The notes beneath the pieces are model-generated. The model saw only the letters and a program-made list of their open reading frames with translations. It ran no database searches and was not told where the DNA came from. From Flammulina velutipes (Eukaryota > Basidiomycota > Agaricomycetes > Agaricales > Physalacriaceae), in NCBI GenBank assembly GCA_011800155.1, contig CM022370.1:1426001-1490000 (forward strand): a stretch of DNA of 64,000 bases. The letters are read 5' to 3'. The position numbers and the translations under genes are program-made. Positions 43,160 to 54,169 of the stretch are shown here, one piece after another (positions within the stretch are counted from its first letter, which is position 1; the number at the start of each line of letters is the position of its first letter).

Positions 43160-45530
43160 ATGGAATCTGCTCCTTCAAACTACATCGAGGCCAGCGCCAA
43201 TGTGGTTGAACCTCAACCAAATGTTGCGCTGCCACTGAGCACCTTGACCGTTGACTCCGCGTGCACGCCACATAATTCATCGATAAGAAGTTTCGACGCA
43301 CGTACCCTTGTCGATGGAGCTCGTCCTAGCGATTTGGGACGTTTAAAAGCGTTAGAGTGTAACGATCATATGCGGTACAACAGGAAGTTTCGACTGTGAG
43401 TCTCTGTTGCATCTTTACGTTGAACTATTTTGTGACGGACAGTCGGGTCCAGAACTAGAGGCACTGTATTCCGCAATTATGTCCCACTGGCACACGGACA
43501 AAGTTACACCAAGTCAGCCCTCACAGTCAAATAACGCTCAAGAAACTTAGAAAGCTCCTGACATGTTCCTAGTAACGGCATCCCTGATGGCTGGGAGAAA
43601 TTTATCCATCCAGAAGGCAATGTGTACTTCTATCACAAGAAAGATGTACGATTCTTTCGAACACTGAGTCTCCAAAAAGCTGACGATGCACACTTGAACA
43701 CTTAGAAAATCCTTACTCAAAATTGGGTCGAGGATGAAGCTGTGGCGCACATATTGGACACCGATTTCAGACCGCTACTGGCTCGTGTATGGAAGGCAGA
43801 CAAGGGGTGTGACTACAACGTTGTTGTGGACATCGTTGACGACGACAAATCCGCCAATGCGATATCTTTCGCCGTCTATATTGCGGATCACAAAAAGTCA
43901 AGCATCTTCTGGATTAATGTTCACGATGGCTTCAAACTTGACCTGAACTCGTATGGTCTATATGCACTGGACGCTATACAGAAAGAACGTAAGCATCCAT
44001 CTTTGAAGAAATCAATAATAAAGTTATGTAATTGTGGCGCAGATCATCTAGAAGTCATGTATTGGTAAGTGTTCTCCATGTCCAAGTGAATGAATAATAA
44101 ACAGACTTAGGAAACATGTATCATTCTTCCCTCATGTCCATAAGCCCACAAAAGCGAATTGGAAATCCCTTTTTCTTGCCTTAACATCTGTACAGACTGG
44201 TGATATAACATTCGAATCGATCCCCGAAACACCTTTTTAATTTTTTTTTGCAGATGTTGCCACGTCTAATACTTCAACGAGCTTTCAGTCCGAGTCCCAG
44301 TTGGCCAATTGGATGGCAATTGCACAGACAGCAAGACGTGAGTAGTCCCATTGCCGCGACATCCTGAACTGACAATCTTCTCAGAACTTGATATTCCAGA
44401 CGCGTCTTTTACACTAGGTCTGAACAATCCTTAGGCATTGATATCATCTCTTATGATTATTTCTACTGAACCATAGGACGTTTCATGCATAGCATTCGTG
44501 AGTAGCGAGCTAATATTTCGAATTCGTCAATCACACATTTCCCATCCGTAGGACGACACCAAATATTCCACTATCACGGTACAAAATATGCAAGGCTACA
44601 CAAAGACGACTCCGTTTTTCCAGAAACGAATTTAGATTCCATATGTTTTCAAACCTTCTCCATCCTCTTGTTCTACGTTCCTGTCACCTATGTTGGAATG
44701 CTCAACTCCTGTTGGGTGGATCGAATCTCTCAACAAGCGACCTTAACAGAATTCATCAGTGGACTCAACAAGGAATGGAAAAACTACAGCTTCATGGTAC
44801 GTTGGTTGCTTTGCACACACCTACCATAGTCACTGTTGTGTACTTTATCAGGCCACAGTTTTTTTGACCGCCAATATGGCCTTCCTGGCTATCCCCGCCT
44901 TCGACAATCGCGATCGCGACGTTGATCATGACTCAGATGGCTCATGGACTCAAGCTTTTATCTTCCTGTCTATATTCGCGTCCCTAGGCTGCATCGTCAT
45001 GGCCTCTTTACTTCTTCAACGTCAATATGCGCCCAAGAAATTCGATAAAGTGGGAAAAATTGTAAGCTTTTAGACTCTCTTTCAAACATAGTACTGACTT
45101 TCCGCAGCATCAGCATTTATCTAAAATGTCTGGAGGTCTTACGGGGCTTCATGGGACAGCGATAGTATACAGTTTGCCCTATGCATTGCTTTTATGGAGG
45201 TACGTCATTTATTTGACGCCACTCCAATCGTTGTTTGATTGTATCTCGAATCTTAGCGTCATATTCTTTTCCGCCGGAGTCCTTTCCGTGTGCTTTAAGG
45301 ATGAGGCTGTGCCAGCAACGAGGATTGTCATGGGTATTGTAGTATTCCTGACAGTCTTCGCCGTTTTATGGTCCCTAGAGAAACTGTGGCATGTGAGTAT
45401 TTGGATTGGAGAGAGGCTCTGGGAGGCGAGTGATTGGACCGAGGGGAAGGTAACGTGGATCAGAGAGCGCGTGGCTATACCATACCGTTCTGGTACCACA
45501 CAAACGACAGACGCGAGCAGTAACGTCTAA
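43160..45530 (+). CDS. WW-like domain protein with C-terminal TM helices, paralog B
   Basis: The ATG at 43160 opens MESAPSNYIEASANVVEPQP, parallel to paralog A (both have an N-terminal xNVxExxPNxAL block and RYNRKF at the end of exon 1). The WW-like core is IPDGWEKFIHPEGNVYFYH. KILTQNWVEDEAVAHILD, FRPLLARVW, NCGADHLEVMYW and VSFFPHVHKPTKANW follow, then FHYHGTKYARL. TM segments include ATVFLTANMAFLAIPAF, FIFLSIFASLGCIVMASLLL, VIFFSAGVLSVCF and MGIVVFLTVFAVLW. All exon joins I tried keep the frame, so the gene looks intact. Stop TAA 45528-45530. Compared with paralog A it lacks part of the region corresponding to 39950-40130. Confidence 0.8.
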
Positions 45531-45600
45531 ACTCTACCACTGACATGATCACTTTCTTATCTCCTCTCTCTCTGTAACAGTATATAAGTGTGTTGATATT

Positions 45601-47533
45601 TTACGATGCTTTCGCGGTTAAATATTGTTTGTAGACTGGGTTGTTCGTCTCTTCCACATAGTGGTAATTGAGCTTTTTCAAGAAGGCAGCGAACGCGTCG
45701 TCTTCGGATGATGGCACTTGAACAGCCGCCAATATTTTGCCTACGTCTTCATAGATTGTCAGAGGGCACGTGAAGCTGGAACGATTTATAGACATGCCTG
45801 CACCGTGGTTCCTGTAGTGGAACATGGTGATGTTCCAACCGTGTTGCATGCCTAATAGGAAGTTCCTCAGAGCATTTGGGCGTTCGGGGAATTCTGGTGA
45901 ACAGATAAGCGAGAGCAGCCAGAACGTGTGGAAAGCAACATACCGAATCTTAGAACACGTTCATCTGGAACGATCTGAGAGCCTCCAATCATATACCTGG
46001 CATGGCTCTTCGCGAATTCGTTGTCGCTGATGTCAGAAGCTTTGATATCCTGCTTTTCGAACTCAGCGAATAGCTGCTTCAGCTCGTTGTCTCTGTCGGG
46101 GGTCTCGAGCTTGAGAGAGAAGATGATGTGCGCTCTGTCGGAGGGAACGTAGCAATTGTATCTGTAAATAAACTCTGTGACCGCCCGTGGGTGGATGATA
46201 GAATGAAGAAGCAGGAAACTTAATGGGCGAATGAGACGTGATCGACGAGAAAAGTTGCATACACACCTTCCTGTCCTCTCAGGTATGTCTACGCTGATGA
46301 GAGCTTCCCGTCCCTCACCTAGCTCCGCGCGCTCAGCGACGAATCGTAGACGATCAAAATTCATGTTCGCGCCACTAACAACTGCAACGAAACGTTTTTG
46401 AGCCCCAACCAGGTTGTTTTCTTGAATGTATCGCTTCAATCCTGCCAAAGCAAGAGCACCGGACGGTTCAGTAACAGATCGCGTCTCTAGAGAGTTCCGA
46501 AAAATCAATATGTGGTTCATGATGATGGGCAAACGAAAACTGACCTTCGAAGATGTCTTTGATAGCAGCACAAATTTCATCGTTATCTGTCTTCACAACG
46601 CCGTCTAGAAGCTCTTTGCAGATTCTGAAAGGCTCTTCACCAACAATCTTGACGGCAGTGCCGTCAGCAAATGGCCCGACTTCACTCAAAGTGACGCGTT
46701 CGCCTTTGGCAATACTCCTAGCCATAGCATCGGCGTCGATAGTTTCGACACCAATGACTTGCGTATTGGGCCCTCCTATTCTTTTGACGTACTCACATAT
46801 TCCAGCAGTGAGCCCACCTCCGCCTATCGCAGAGAAGATGGCATCGAGAGTCTCCGAATTGGATATTTGTTTGAGAATTTCCATCCCGACCGTACCCTGC
46901 CCAGCGATAACGAGTGGATCGTCGTAAGGAGGGACGAATGCCAGGTTGTACGCTTCTGCTAGGCGCGCACACTCTGCCTTGGCTTCATCAAAGTCAGCAC
47001 CGTGTAATATGACTTTTGCGCCTAGTCGTGAAACGTTCCGGACTTTGATAGAGGGAGTCCCACTGGGCATGACAATGGTACAGGGTATACCCAACCTGGA
47101 ACCAGAGAGCGCGACGCCCTGGGCATGGTTACCTGTATGATGTAGATAAGATGGCTGGGACCTCTGGAAGCCCTAAAAAGGTCGCGACTGAGGCAAAACA
47201 CGCACACTAACCAGCGCTGCAAGTGATCACGCCTTTCCATCTCTCTTCCTCCGTCAAGCTAGCCATGAAGTTATAGGCTCCCCGAATTTTGAAGCTGAAG
47301 ACTTCTTGCAGGTCCTCTCGCTTGAGCCAGATTTCATTGCCAAGTTTAGCACTGAGGTTCGTCGCAAGGACGAGTGGTGTTTCTTTCAAGATTTCGTAGA
47401 CTTTTGAAGTGAGGATTAGACGTAGGTAGTCGGGAGTGTTTGTAGAAGCAATGATGTGGTGTTTCGCGAGTCTAGGAAAATGCAGTGGCGTGGGAGCATC
47501 TGAAGCGTATTCAAGAGTTGCAGTGGGAGCCAT
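45601..47533 (-). CDS. ILV1: L-threonine dehydratase (threonine deaminase), biosynthetic
   Basis: A PLP enzyme converting threonine to 2-oxobutanoate, the first step of isoleucine synthesis, feedback-inhibited by isoleucine. The ATG at 47533 lies in a perfect context (GCCACCATGG). Conserved blocks: [20 protein letters not shown], the PLP lysine in [20 protein letters not shown] across an intron near 47146-47212, [15 protein letters not shown], and the glycine loop [33 protein letters not shown] then opens the C-terminal part, which holds two ACT-like regulatory domains ([20 protein letters not shown]; then [18 protein letters not shown]). Stop TAA 45601-45603. The N-terminus ([16 protein letters not shown]) does not look like a typical mitochondrial presequence. 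Confidence 0.94.
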
Positions 47534-47836
47534 GGTGGCGGAAGACAAGTTGAGTTCTGACTCGATCGATGGTCGATCATTCCATCATACTCCGGCTAAA
47601 GCTTCGCAGGACGAACAGTGTCCGAAAGCATCGATAAGAAGAGCTGGAACAGTCGTATGGTCTCCAGAGTGAATCTAGACAGACACTTCAAACGGGCAAC
47701 AGAAAACTTTAAAAAAACGACAATCATCCCACAACCGGCCCGAACTTCCGGTCTTTTGATCGCGGAACCGCGAACTTGGAGGGGCGCACGGACCGTTCAC
47801 TCTCATCTTCCACCTTGCTCTGAGCCCGTGCAGAAC
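47534..47836. promoter_or_regulatory. Shared promoter region of ILV1 and the CTI6-like gene
   Basis: 303 bp between divergent start codons. A TGACTC hexamer (GCN4/CPC1-type core) occurs near 47557, about 24 bp upstream of the ILV1 ATG. This would suit general amino-acid control of ILV1 but is a six-base match only. Confidence 0.4.
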
Positions 47837-49809
47837 ATGGCTCAAGCGTCTTCAATGGGCCCACCGCTGTCGCCTCGCGAAACACGTCGTTCTGGCCGTC
47901 GTTCAGCGCACTCTGGCTCTACCGGCACCTCCAAGTCACCCGACTCAGACCCGATGCCCCGTCCCAAAGACGCCCCACAGCGTCCAGCACTTGCTTCCCA
48001 CAACAGTGGCAGCAAGAGCAAGCGCATGAAGCAGGAGGACCTCGACGATGTCGTTGCCGAACGCAAGAACGGCAATTCTGGCTCGACGACGTCCTCGAGC
48101 TCAACCCAGGGTGCGGCGAGTGGCCGTTCGCGCCGTAAAAAGAAGGATAAAGACGAGGATCTCCCTACAGAGGACGCCATGGAAGAAGACGGTGAGGAGG
48201 AGGCTGCACAGGACCCGGACGGTGAGGACGAGGAGGAGCAGGGCATCACTCGTTGCGTGTGTGGCAGCGCAGGTGCGTCCTTTTCTTACAGCCACAACGG
48301 CTCCTGCTTACTCGATCTTTTCGAAAAGAAGACGACCCAGATGCGGGCGAATTCATGGTTCAGTGCGAGACTTGCAAAGTCTGGCAGCACGGACTGTGTA
48401 TGGGATACGAATCCGAGGATCAGCTTCACGATGACGACTATTACTGCGAGCAATGTCGCCCAGACCTTCACAGAGAACTCATAATGTTAGAATACCGTCT
48501 TTCTGCCCTATCATATGCTTACGCCCAACCCCAGCACAAAACAGGCACAAAAGGCCCGTCAGTCCTCCACAACTTCTCACCCCGCTACTGGAAATCGCGC
48601 ATCGCGCTCGCATTCTCCTTCGCATTCACGACAGCACATGGCGAAGCGCAGAAATACAATGAACAGTCGAGACGCCGCATTCGACGAGAATCTCAAGGAG
48701 ATACTCCAGACAACCGCCGCCGAAGCCGACGCCACCTTTGAATACAAGGCTGATGAGGACGAAGAAATGGAACCCGCCCCGGCCACACGGAAGAAGCGTA
48801 AACGCACTGAAGACGAAGTGTACGTTTTTCCTTATCATTGCTTTATTTTTACACTGACCATCATACAGACCTGTCAAGAAGAGGCCACGATCCGCATCTG
48901 TGCTCTCGGAGCAGCGCGCACCTTCAATGCATGCAAGGAGCGAAACACCATTGCCCAACGCGATGAAGACCCCTGTCCTCAGCGCGCCTCCATCTCGTCC
49001 GGCTGGAAGGGGTAAGCGAGGCGGCGGTAGGAAGGCTGCAATCACTCATAGTGATGTCCCTAATGTAAATGAAAGTGGAGAAGGTGCGTGGTCAAAACCT
49101 TCTTTTCTACTCTCAAAACCGTTCTCATGCAATGTCTCCAGTCGCGCCTCCCGCCCCCAAGCGTAACACTGGCCGTGGAAAAGGCAGTGGCGCCAAACGA
49201 GGGCACAACGCGTCAGCGACCCCAGCCTCTGTCGCTGGCAACGATGCGAGAAGAACTCAATCCAACGGGACTGGCGTCGCTAGTCAGGCCCACGGAGAGG
49301 GGTCTCGTGCATATCGAAATACCCATGCCTACGTCGTTTCCCAGCAGTCGCTCATGACCTCTTGGCATTTGCCCGACTATCTCGCACATATGGAGAACAT
49401 TTTTCCAACACCCACCCCGCTCCCTTTGGAAGTGCCGTCTGCCAGCGAACATGGCATCGAGATCAGCGAAGAACGCGGAGTCAAAACAAAATGGCCTGGT
49501 AAACGGATGAGTGTGGGCGACATGAACAAGAGGATTCGTGCTCTTGTCGAATGGGTCGTGAGGGAGCAGGCCAGTGCCTCGGAGAGAGTCAGGAGACGAG
49601 AAGCGCTGGAAGCTGCACTGAAGGAGAACACCGCGATGGTGCTCGATGGGCCAATGTCAGAATCCCCCGTTCCTAGGCCAAATTCTACGGCGCCAATCGA
49701 CAAACCGGGGTCCAGCAGCACTTCGAGCTCAAGTAATACCATGAAGTTGATGGAAGAACTGATGGAAGAACTCATCAGTTTTCAAGAGAGGTTTGGGAGG
49801 CGAGGTTGA
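47837..49809 (+). CDS. PHD-finger protein, CTI6-like (Rpd3L histone deacetylase complex)
   Basis: The ATG at 47837 (GAACATGG) precedes a Ser/Arg-rich N-terminus and a long acidic stretch (EEDGEEEAAQDPDGEDEEEQ). The PHD finger follows as TRCVCGS, then after an intron at about 48271-48323 EDDPDAGEFMVQCETCKVWQ, HGLCMGYES and YYCEQCRPDLH: the Cys4-His-Cys3 order, with the aromatic W of CKVWQH. Basic and Pro-rich segments are followed by a conserved C-terminal part WPGKRMSVGDMNKRIRALVE WVVREQ. This combination resembles yeast Cti6, a PHD reader in the large Rpd3 deacetylase complex. Introns near 48483-48530, 48820-48870 and 49086-49140 keep the frame. Stop TGA 49807-49809. Confidence 0.82.
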
Positions 49810-49927
49810 TCTAGTTTCTTCTCTTGTGGGGTTCGTTTTGTAGTACTTTATCTCCCATCGTTTTTGTATCTGTATTATTATCGTTACTTGATCTCTTCAA
49901 CTCTGTTTTCCTTTACCTGCCTCCATG

Positions 49928-51102
49928 TTACAATGCGCTACTAGTTGTCTTAATGTATACCCAGCTTGTCTGAACACCTTCCCCACCTTCCTTGACTACA
50001 ACACCATCCTTTTCCAACTTCTGTAAATGTAGATTAACACCATGGGATGCTGGAAGCCACAAATTCTTTGGATATGCAGCGTATATCTGAGATACCAGCG
50101 ACCAGGTGGTCCAGGGGTTCTCTCCTTGGATTGAATTGGTGGAGCGAAGAAGAGTGACAATCTGCTCTTCGCGCTCGAGACGGTGACGGATATAAGTGTC
50201 TATGGTTTCCTGGCCCGAGCTGACCACCGGACCATGTCCTGGATAGAGTGCGTCGTAGGCGTGATTTGGATCCTTCCCAAACTGGAGCATTTTCTGCAAA
50301 CTGGATATGTACGCCGATAGATCTTCGAATACCGCAGTGCCCTGTCCGAGGACTGTATCCGCGGAATAGAGAGCGCGATCTGAGGGTAGATAGAGACAAA
50401 TGGAGTCGACAGTATGACCGGGGGTGTGAAGGACGCGGACGTCATTCAGAATCTGACCGTCAGAAAGGTCGTGGAAAGGGTTGCCTTCGGGGGAAGGTGT
50501 GAACGAACCGGGCGGGATGGATTCTATTACAGAAGGGAGTGAGACGATAGAGTGAGAATGAAGGGTAACATCAGAGGGGATTGGGAATTTATGCAGCCTC
50601 GGAGGTTTGAACGGAATGACGGGGTTGCTTTCGTCCCACAGGCGACGTAGGAGTGCGAGAACGGCAGGGATACCGCCAACGTGATCATGGTGCCAGTGAG
50701 AGATAACAATATCAGAGATGAGTGGTTGCTGGGGATCAGAGAGAGACACTGTTTCGCGGAGGGCAGACTCGAGGATAGGAATGTACTCGGAACGTCCTTC
50801 ACCAGTATCAATGAGAGTGTACGGGTTTCGGTTACCCAGGATATAGGTATTTGTACCTATTGGATGTTAATCGATGGTATTGAGGTCTCCTAGAATTGTC
50901 CGTTACCCTGTAGTGTGAACTTGCCAGGATTCTATGTACCATGGGTGAGTGATGTGGCAGTTATTCATTGAGACGGGCATACTTGACCAAGGACTCTGAC
51001 TACGTTATTTGAAAGCTACAATGCGCTGAATATCCGGATAGTAATTAGAGTTAAAATAGAGCTTACTCTAGTTATGGACGCAAGAGCCTCGAGCTTGTCC
51101 AT
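49928..51102 (-). CDS. LACTB2-like metallo-beta-lactamase-fold hydrolase
   Basis: A zinc-dependent hydrolase of the MBL fold; the animal relative LACTB2 is a mitochondrial endoribonuclease, while fungal relatives include thioesterase-like enzymes in polyketide clusters. The ATG at 51102 begins MDKLEALASITR; short introns then join SNNVVRVLGQ, NPGKFTLQGTNTYILG and LIDTGEGR. The metal motif is SHWHHDHVGG (HxHxDH, about 50685-50710). The other ligands are in HTPGHTVDSICLYL (His, about 50414) and the Asp in YSADTVLG. YPGHGPVV supplies the final His. The C-terminus forms a winged-helix-like segment (LEKDGVVVKEG), as in LACTB2. Stop TAA 49928-49930. No biosynthetic cluster surrounds it, so a housekeeping role is more likely. 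Confidence 0.88.
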
Positions 51103-51168
51103 GATAGTGAGAGGACGACCCGTAGCCAAACACAAGTCAATACGCCTGGAACTTGTTCAGTGACCAGC
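51103..51168. promoter_or_regulatory. 66-bp bidirectional promoter of the LACTB2-like gene and CWC22
   Basis: Only 66 bp separate the two divergent ATG codons, so core promoter elements and 5' leaders must overlap the neighbouring gene or be extremely short. I see no TATA box. Confidence 0.5.
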
Positions 51169-53888
51169 ATGTCCGGCTCAGAAACATCTCTTCAAAATGG
51201 CCAGGCTGCAAAGCGAAAGAGGTACGTCATCCTATGGAAAATATGGAGAAATTGGCTAACAGCGACGAATAGGTCGCGCTCACCGTCTCCCCACGACGAC
51301 GGTCATCCACCATCCTCAAGACGTCGTTCTCGTTCACCGAATAGTACACGCCCAGACACTCACAAGGTCGCCGATGTTGACCCAGTACGTCGTGCTGAAC
51401 GCGAACGACAGCTCGCTGCACGTGTAGCCGCAATGGAACTGGAGAAAGTCAACAAACCCAAAGATGCCGTAGAAAAGACGAAGGAAACCGAAGCCCAAGC
51501 TGAATTCGCAAAGCTCGTCAGCTCCAAGTCTGGAGGAGTTTACATGCCTCCGGCGCGGCTCCGAGCTCTCCAAGCGGCGGCTGGGAATGATAAGACGAGC
51601 CCGGAATACCAGCGTCTTTCTTGGGATGCGCTGCGCAAGTCCATTACAGGTATCGTCAATCGAGTCAACATCACCAACATCAAGGAGATTGTACCCGAGT
51701 TGTTTTCTGAGAATTTGATTCGGGGGAGGGGGCTGTTTGCACGGAGCATAATGAAGGCGCAGGCCGCGAGTTTACCCTTTACGCCCGTTTTCGCTGCGTT
51801 GGTTTCCGTCATCAACAGCAAGTTGCCCATGGTGGGGGAGTTAGTCGTCACTCGGCTTATCAGCCAGTTCCGTCGCGCCTTCAAAAGAAACGACAAGGTA
51901 TTTTTCCAGTCGTATCTTGATGCCCCGTCACTGACCATTGTCAGATTGTATGCCATTCTTCCACTACATTCTTGGCCCACTTGGTTAATCAGTCCGTCGC
52001 TCACGAAATCATTGTCTTGGAAATACTTGTCCTACTCCTTGAAAAGCCCACCGACGACGCAATCGAAATCGCTGTTGGACTCATGCGAGAAATTGGCGCG
52101 TCGTTGGCAGAGCGCTCTCCTAAAGCCAATGCTTCCATCTATGAGCGCTTCCGTGCTGTCCTCAACGAAGGCAACATCACTCATCGTGTCCAGTACATGA
52201 TCGAAGTCTTGATGCAAGTCCGCAAGGACAAATACAAGGACAATCCCATTCTGCCTGAAGGGCTGGATTTGGTTGAAGAGGATGACCAAATCATGCATGA
52301 GATACAGCTCCAAGAGGAACTGCAGGTTCAGGAGGGATTGAGTACGTGTTATTTTGTCTTCTCCGGACTAATTCTAATCCACGATTCCTAGATATCTTTA
52401 AGTTCGATCCCAACTACGTCGAAAATGAAGAAAAGTACAAGTCGATCAAGGCCGAGATTCTTGGTGAAGACTCTGACGGGGAGGGAGAAGACACCGCCTC
52501 AGACGAATCAAGTGACGATGAAGATGAAGGTAAGTCGGACCACGTATGTTCTACATCACATCCCTAACTGTTCACAGTTGCCCAGGAAAAGGAGGGCATA
52601 GAAGACCGGACGGAAACGAACTTGGTCAACTTGCGACGTACCATCTACCTGACTATCATGAATGCTCTCAACTACGAGGAAGCTGTGCACAAACTTTTGA
52701 AAGTGCAGCTCGATGAAGGCCAAGAGGTTAGCTTCTTCTAACGTGACAATGCCACTTCCTGACTCTGAGCCTTTAGATCGAGCTCATCAACATGATCATC
52801 GAGTGTTGTTCTCAGGAGCGATCATACTCTACGTTTTATGGTCTCATTGGAGAGCGATTCAGCAAGCTAAACCGAGTCTGGACCGAAAGCTTGGAGACTG
52901 CCTTCAACAACTACTACACTACTATCCATCGCTACGAAACCAATCGGCTACGCAACATTGCGAGATTCTTTGGACACCTCGTCGCCACAGATTCCATCTC
53001 GTGGGTGGTGTTTCAATGTGTCAAAATGAACGAAGACGACACCACGTCGAGTTCGCGTATCTTCATCAAGATTTTAATGCAGGAGATGATGGAGAGCATG
53101 GGATTGAAGGTATTGGTGGAGAGGTTGAGGGATCCCGAAACGAAGCATGCATGCAGTGGCATGTTCCCCACCGACGTGCCAAAGAACACTCGTTTCTCCA
53201 TCAACTACTTTACTAGCATTGGACTTGGTGCTATCACCGAGGACATGCGCGAATACCTCAAGGTATGCACAGGATCCTATACGTTTCCTACGTCCCACTG
53301 ACCTAATCATTTCAGAATGCACCGAAGTTGATCATGGAACAGAGGCGAATGCTTGAGGCTGAATCGTCATCCTCGGATTCATCGTCTTCGGATTCAGACT
53401 CTGACTCTTCGTCGGATTCGTCGAGTGATGAGTCTGATGATTCCCGCCCTCGACGACGACGGAGTTCGACACCCCCGCGCCGCCGTCGCCACAGCTCTGA
53501 GGACCCGAAGCCTCCTCCCCCTCGGCGTGGTAGAGATATGTCTCACTCACCGCCTGTTCGCAGGAGGGATGATTCTCGGTCCCCACCGCCACCACCTCGG
53601 CGCAGGAGAGATTCAGTTTCCCCGCCTCCACCTCGGCGTGCACGTTCGCCTGTTCCCCCACCCAAACGTGGCTACAGGGATGTCAGCATGAGCCCTCCTC
53701 GGCGCTCCAGGCGGTCACCTTCACCTCCTCGAGGCCCTTCAAGGCGGGATATTTCTCCTCCTCGAGGACCAAGGCGGGATATCTCTCCCCCTCCGCCACC
53801 TGGAAGGACAAGAGATTCTGGGTATAAGAATAGGGAGCGGGCTCGGTCGCCTCCACGTCGGGAAAGCGATGACAGGAGATATCGCTGA
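51169..53888 (+). CDS. CWC22: Pre-mRNA splicing factor CWC22
   Basis: CWC22 binds eIF4A3 and brings the exon-junction complex core to the spliceosome. The N-terminus is Arg/Ser-rich ([21 protein letters not shown]). After [15 protein letters not shown] the MIF4G domain starts at [20 protein letters not shown] and runs with the motif [20 protein letters not shown] to about 52300. A linker [17 protein letters not shown] follows, then an acidic segment ([20 protein letters not shown]). The MA3 domain is at about 52610-53080 ([20 protein letters not shown]). The C-terminal tail is a long RS/PPRRRRD-rich region (53330-53880) ending at TGA 53886-53888. Introns near 51221-51272, 51898-51946, 52341-52391, 52529-52577, 52726-52776 and 53263-53315 restore one frame. 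Confidence 0.95.
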
Positions 53889-54169
53889 ATACGTATCATG
53901 TAAAATTGGCTGGCATCTATGCAATCTACGCCCTCATCATGTCTGGCATGTCTTGTACTCGAGCTTGTATAATCAATATGTTGGGGCTTGTTAAACTGAT
54001 ATACATGGGCGCGCACATAGTCTACACTGTAACTTGACTGATTCCTTGCTGGCAAACGCACATACCCATGCTTTTGTGCTACTTGTGAGTTGTAGTCCCA
54101 TAAAAGGTAATGACGTTGATGGACGCGGTCAGCAACTTTCCTTAGTGCCCAACTGTCAAGTTGCCTGCG

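Noticed and set aside
47842..48249. Minus-strand Ser/Leu-rich frame
   Set aside because: It is the complement of the acidic and Ser/Arg-rich N-terminus of the CTI6-like PHD gene, a typical shadow of biased codon composition.
53332..53661. Antisense frame over the CWC22 tail
   Set aside because: It mirrors the repetitive RS/PPRRRRD coding region and has no independent support.
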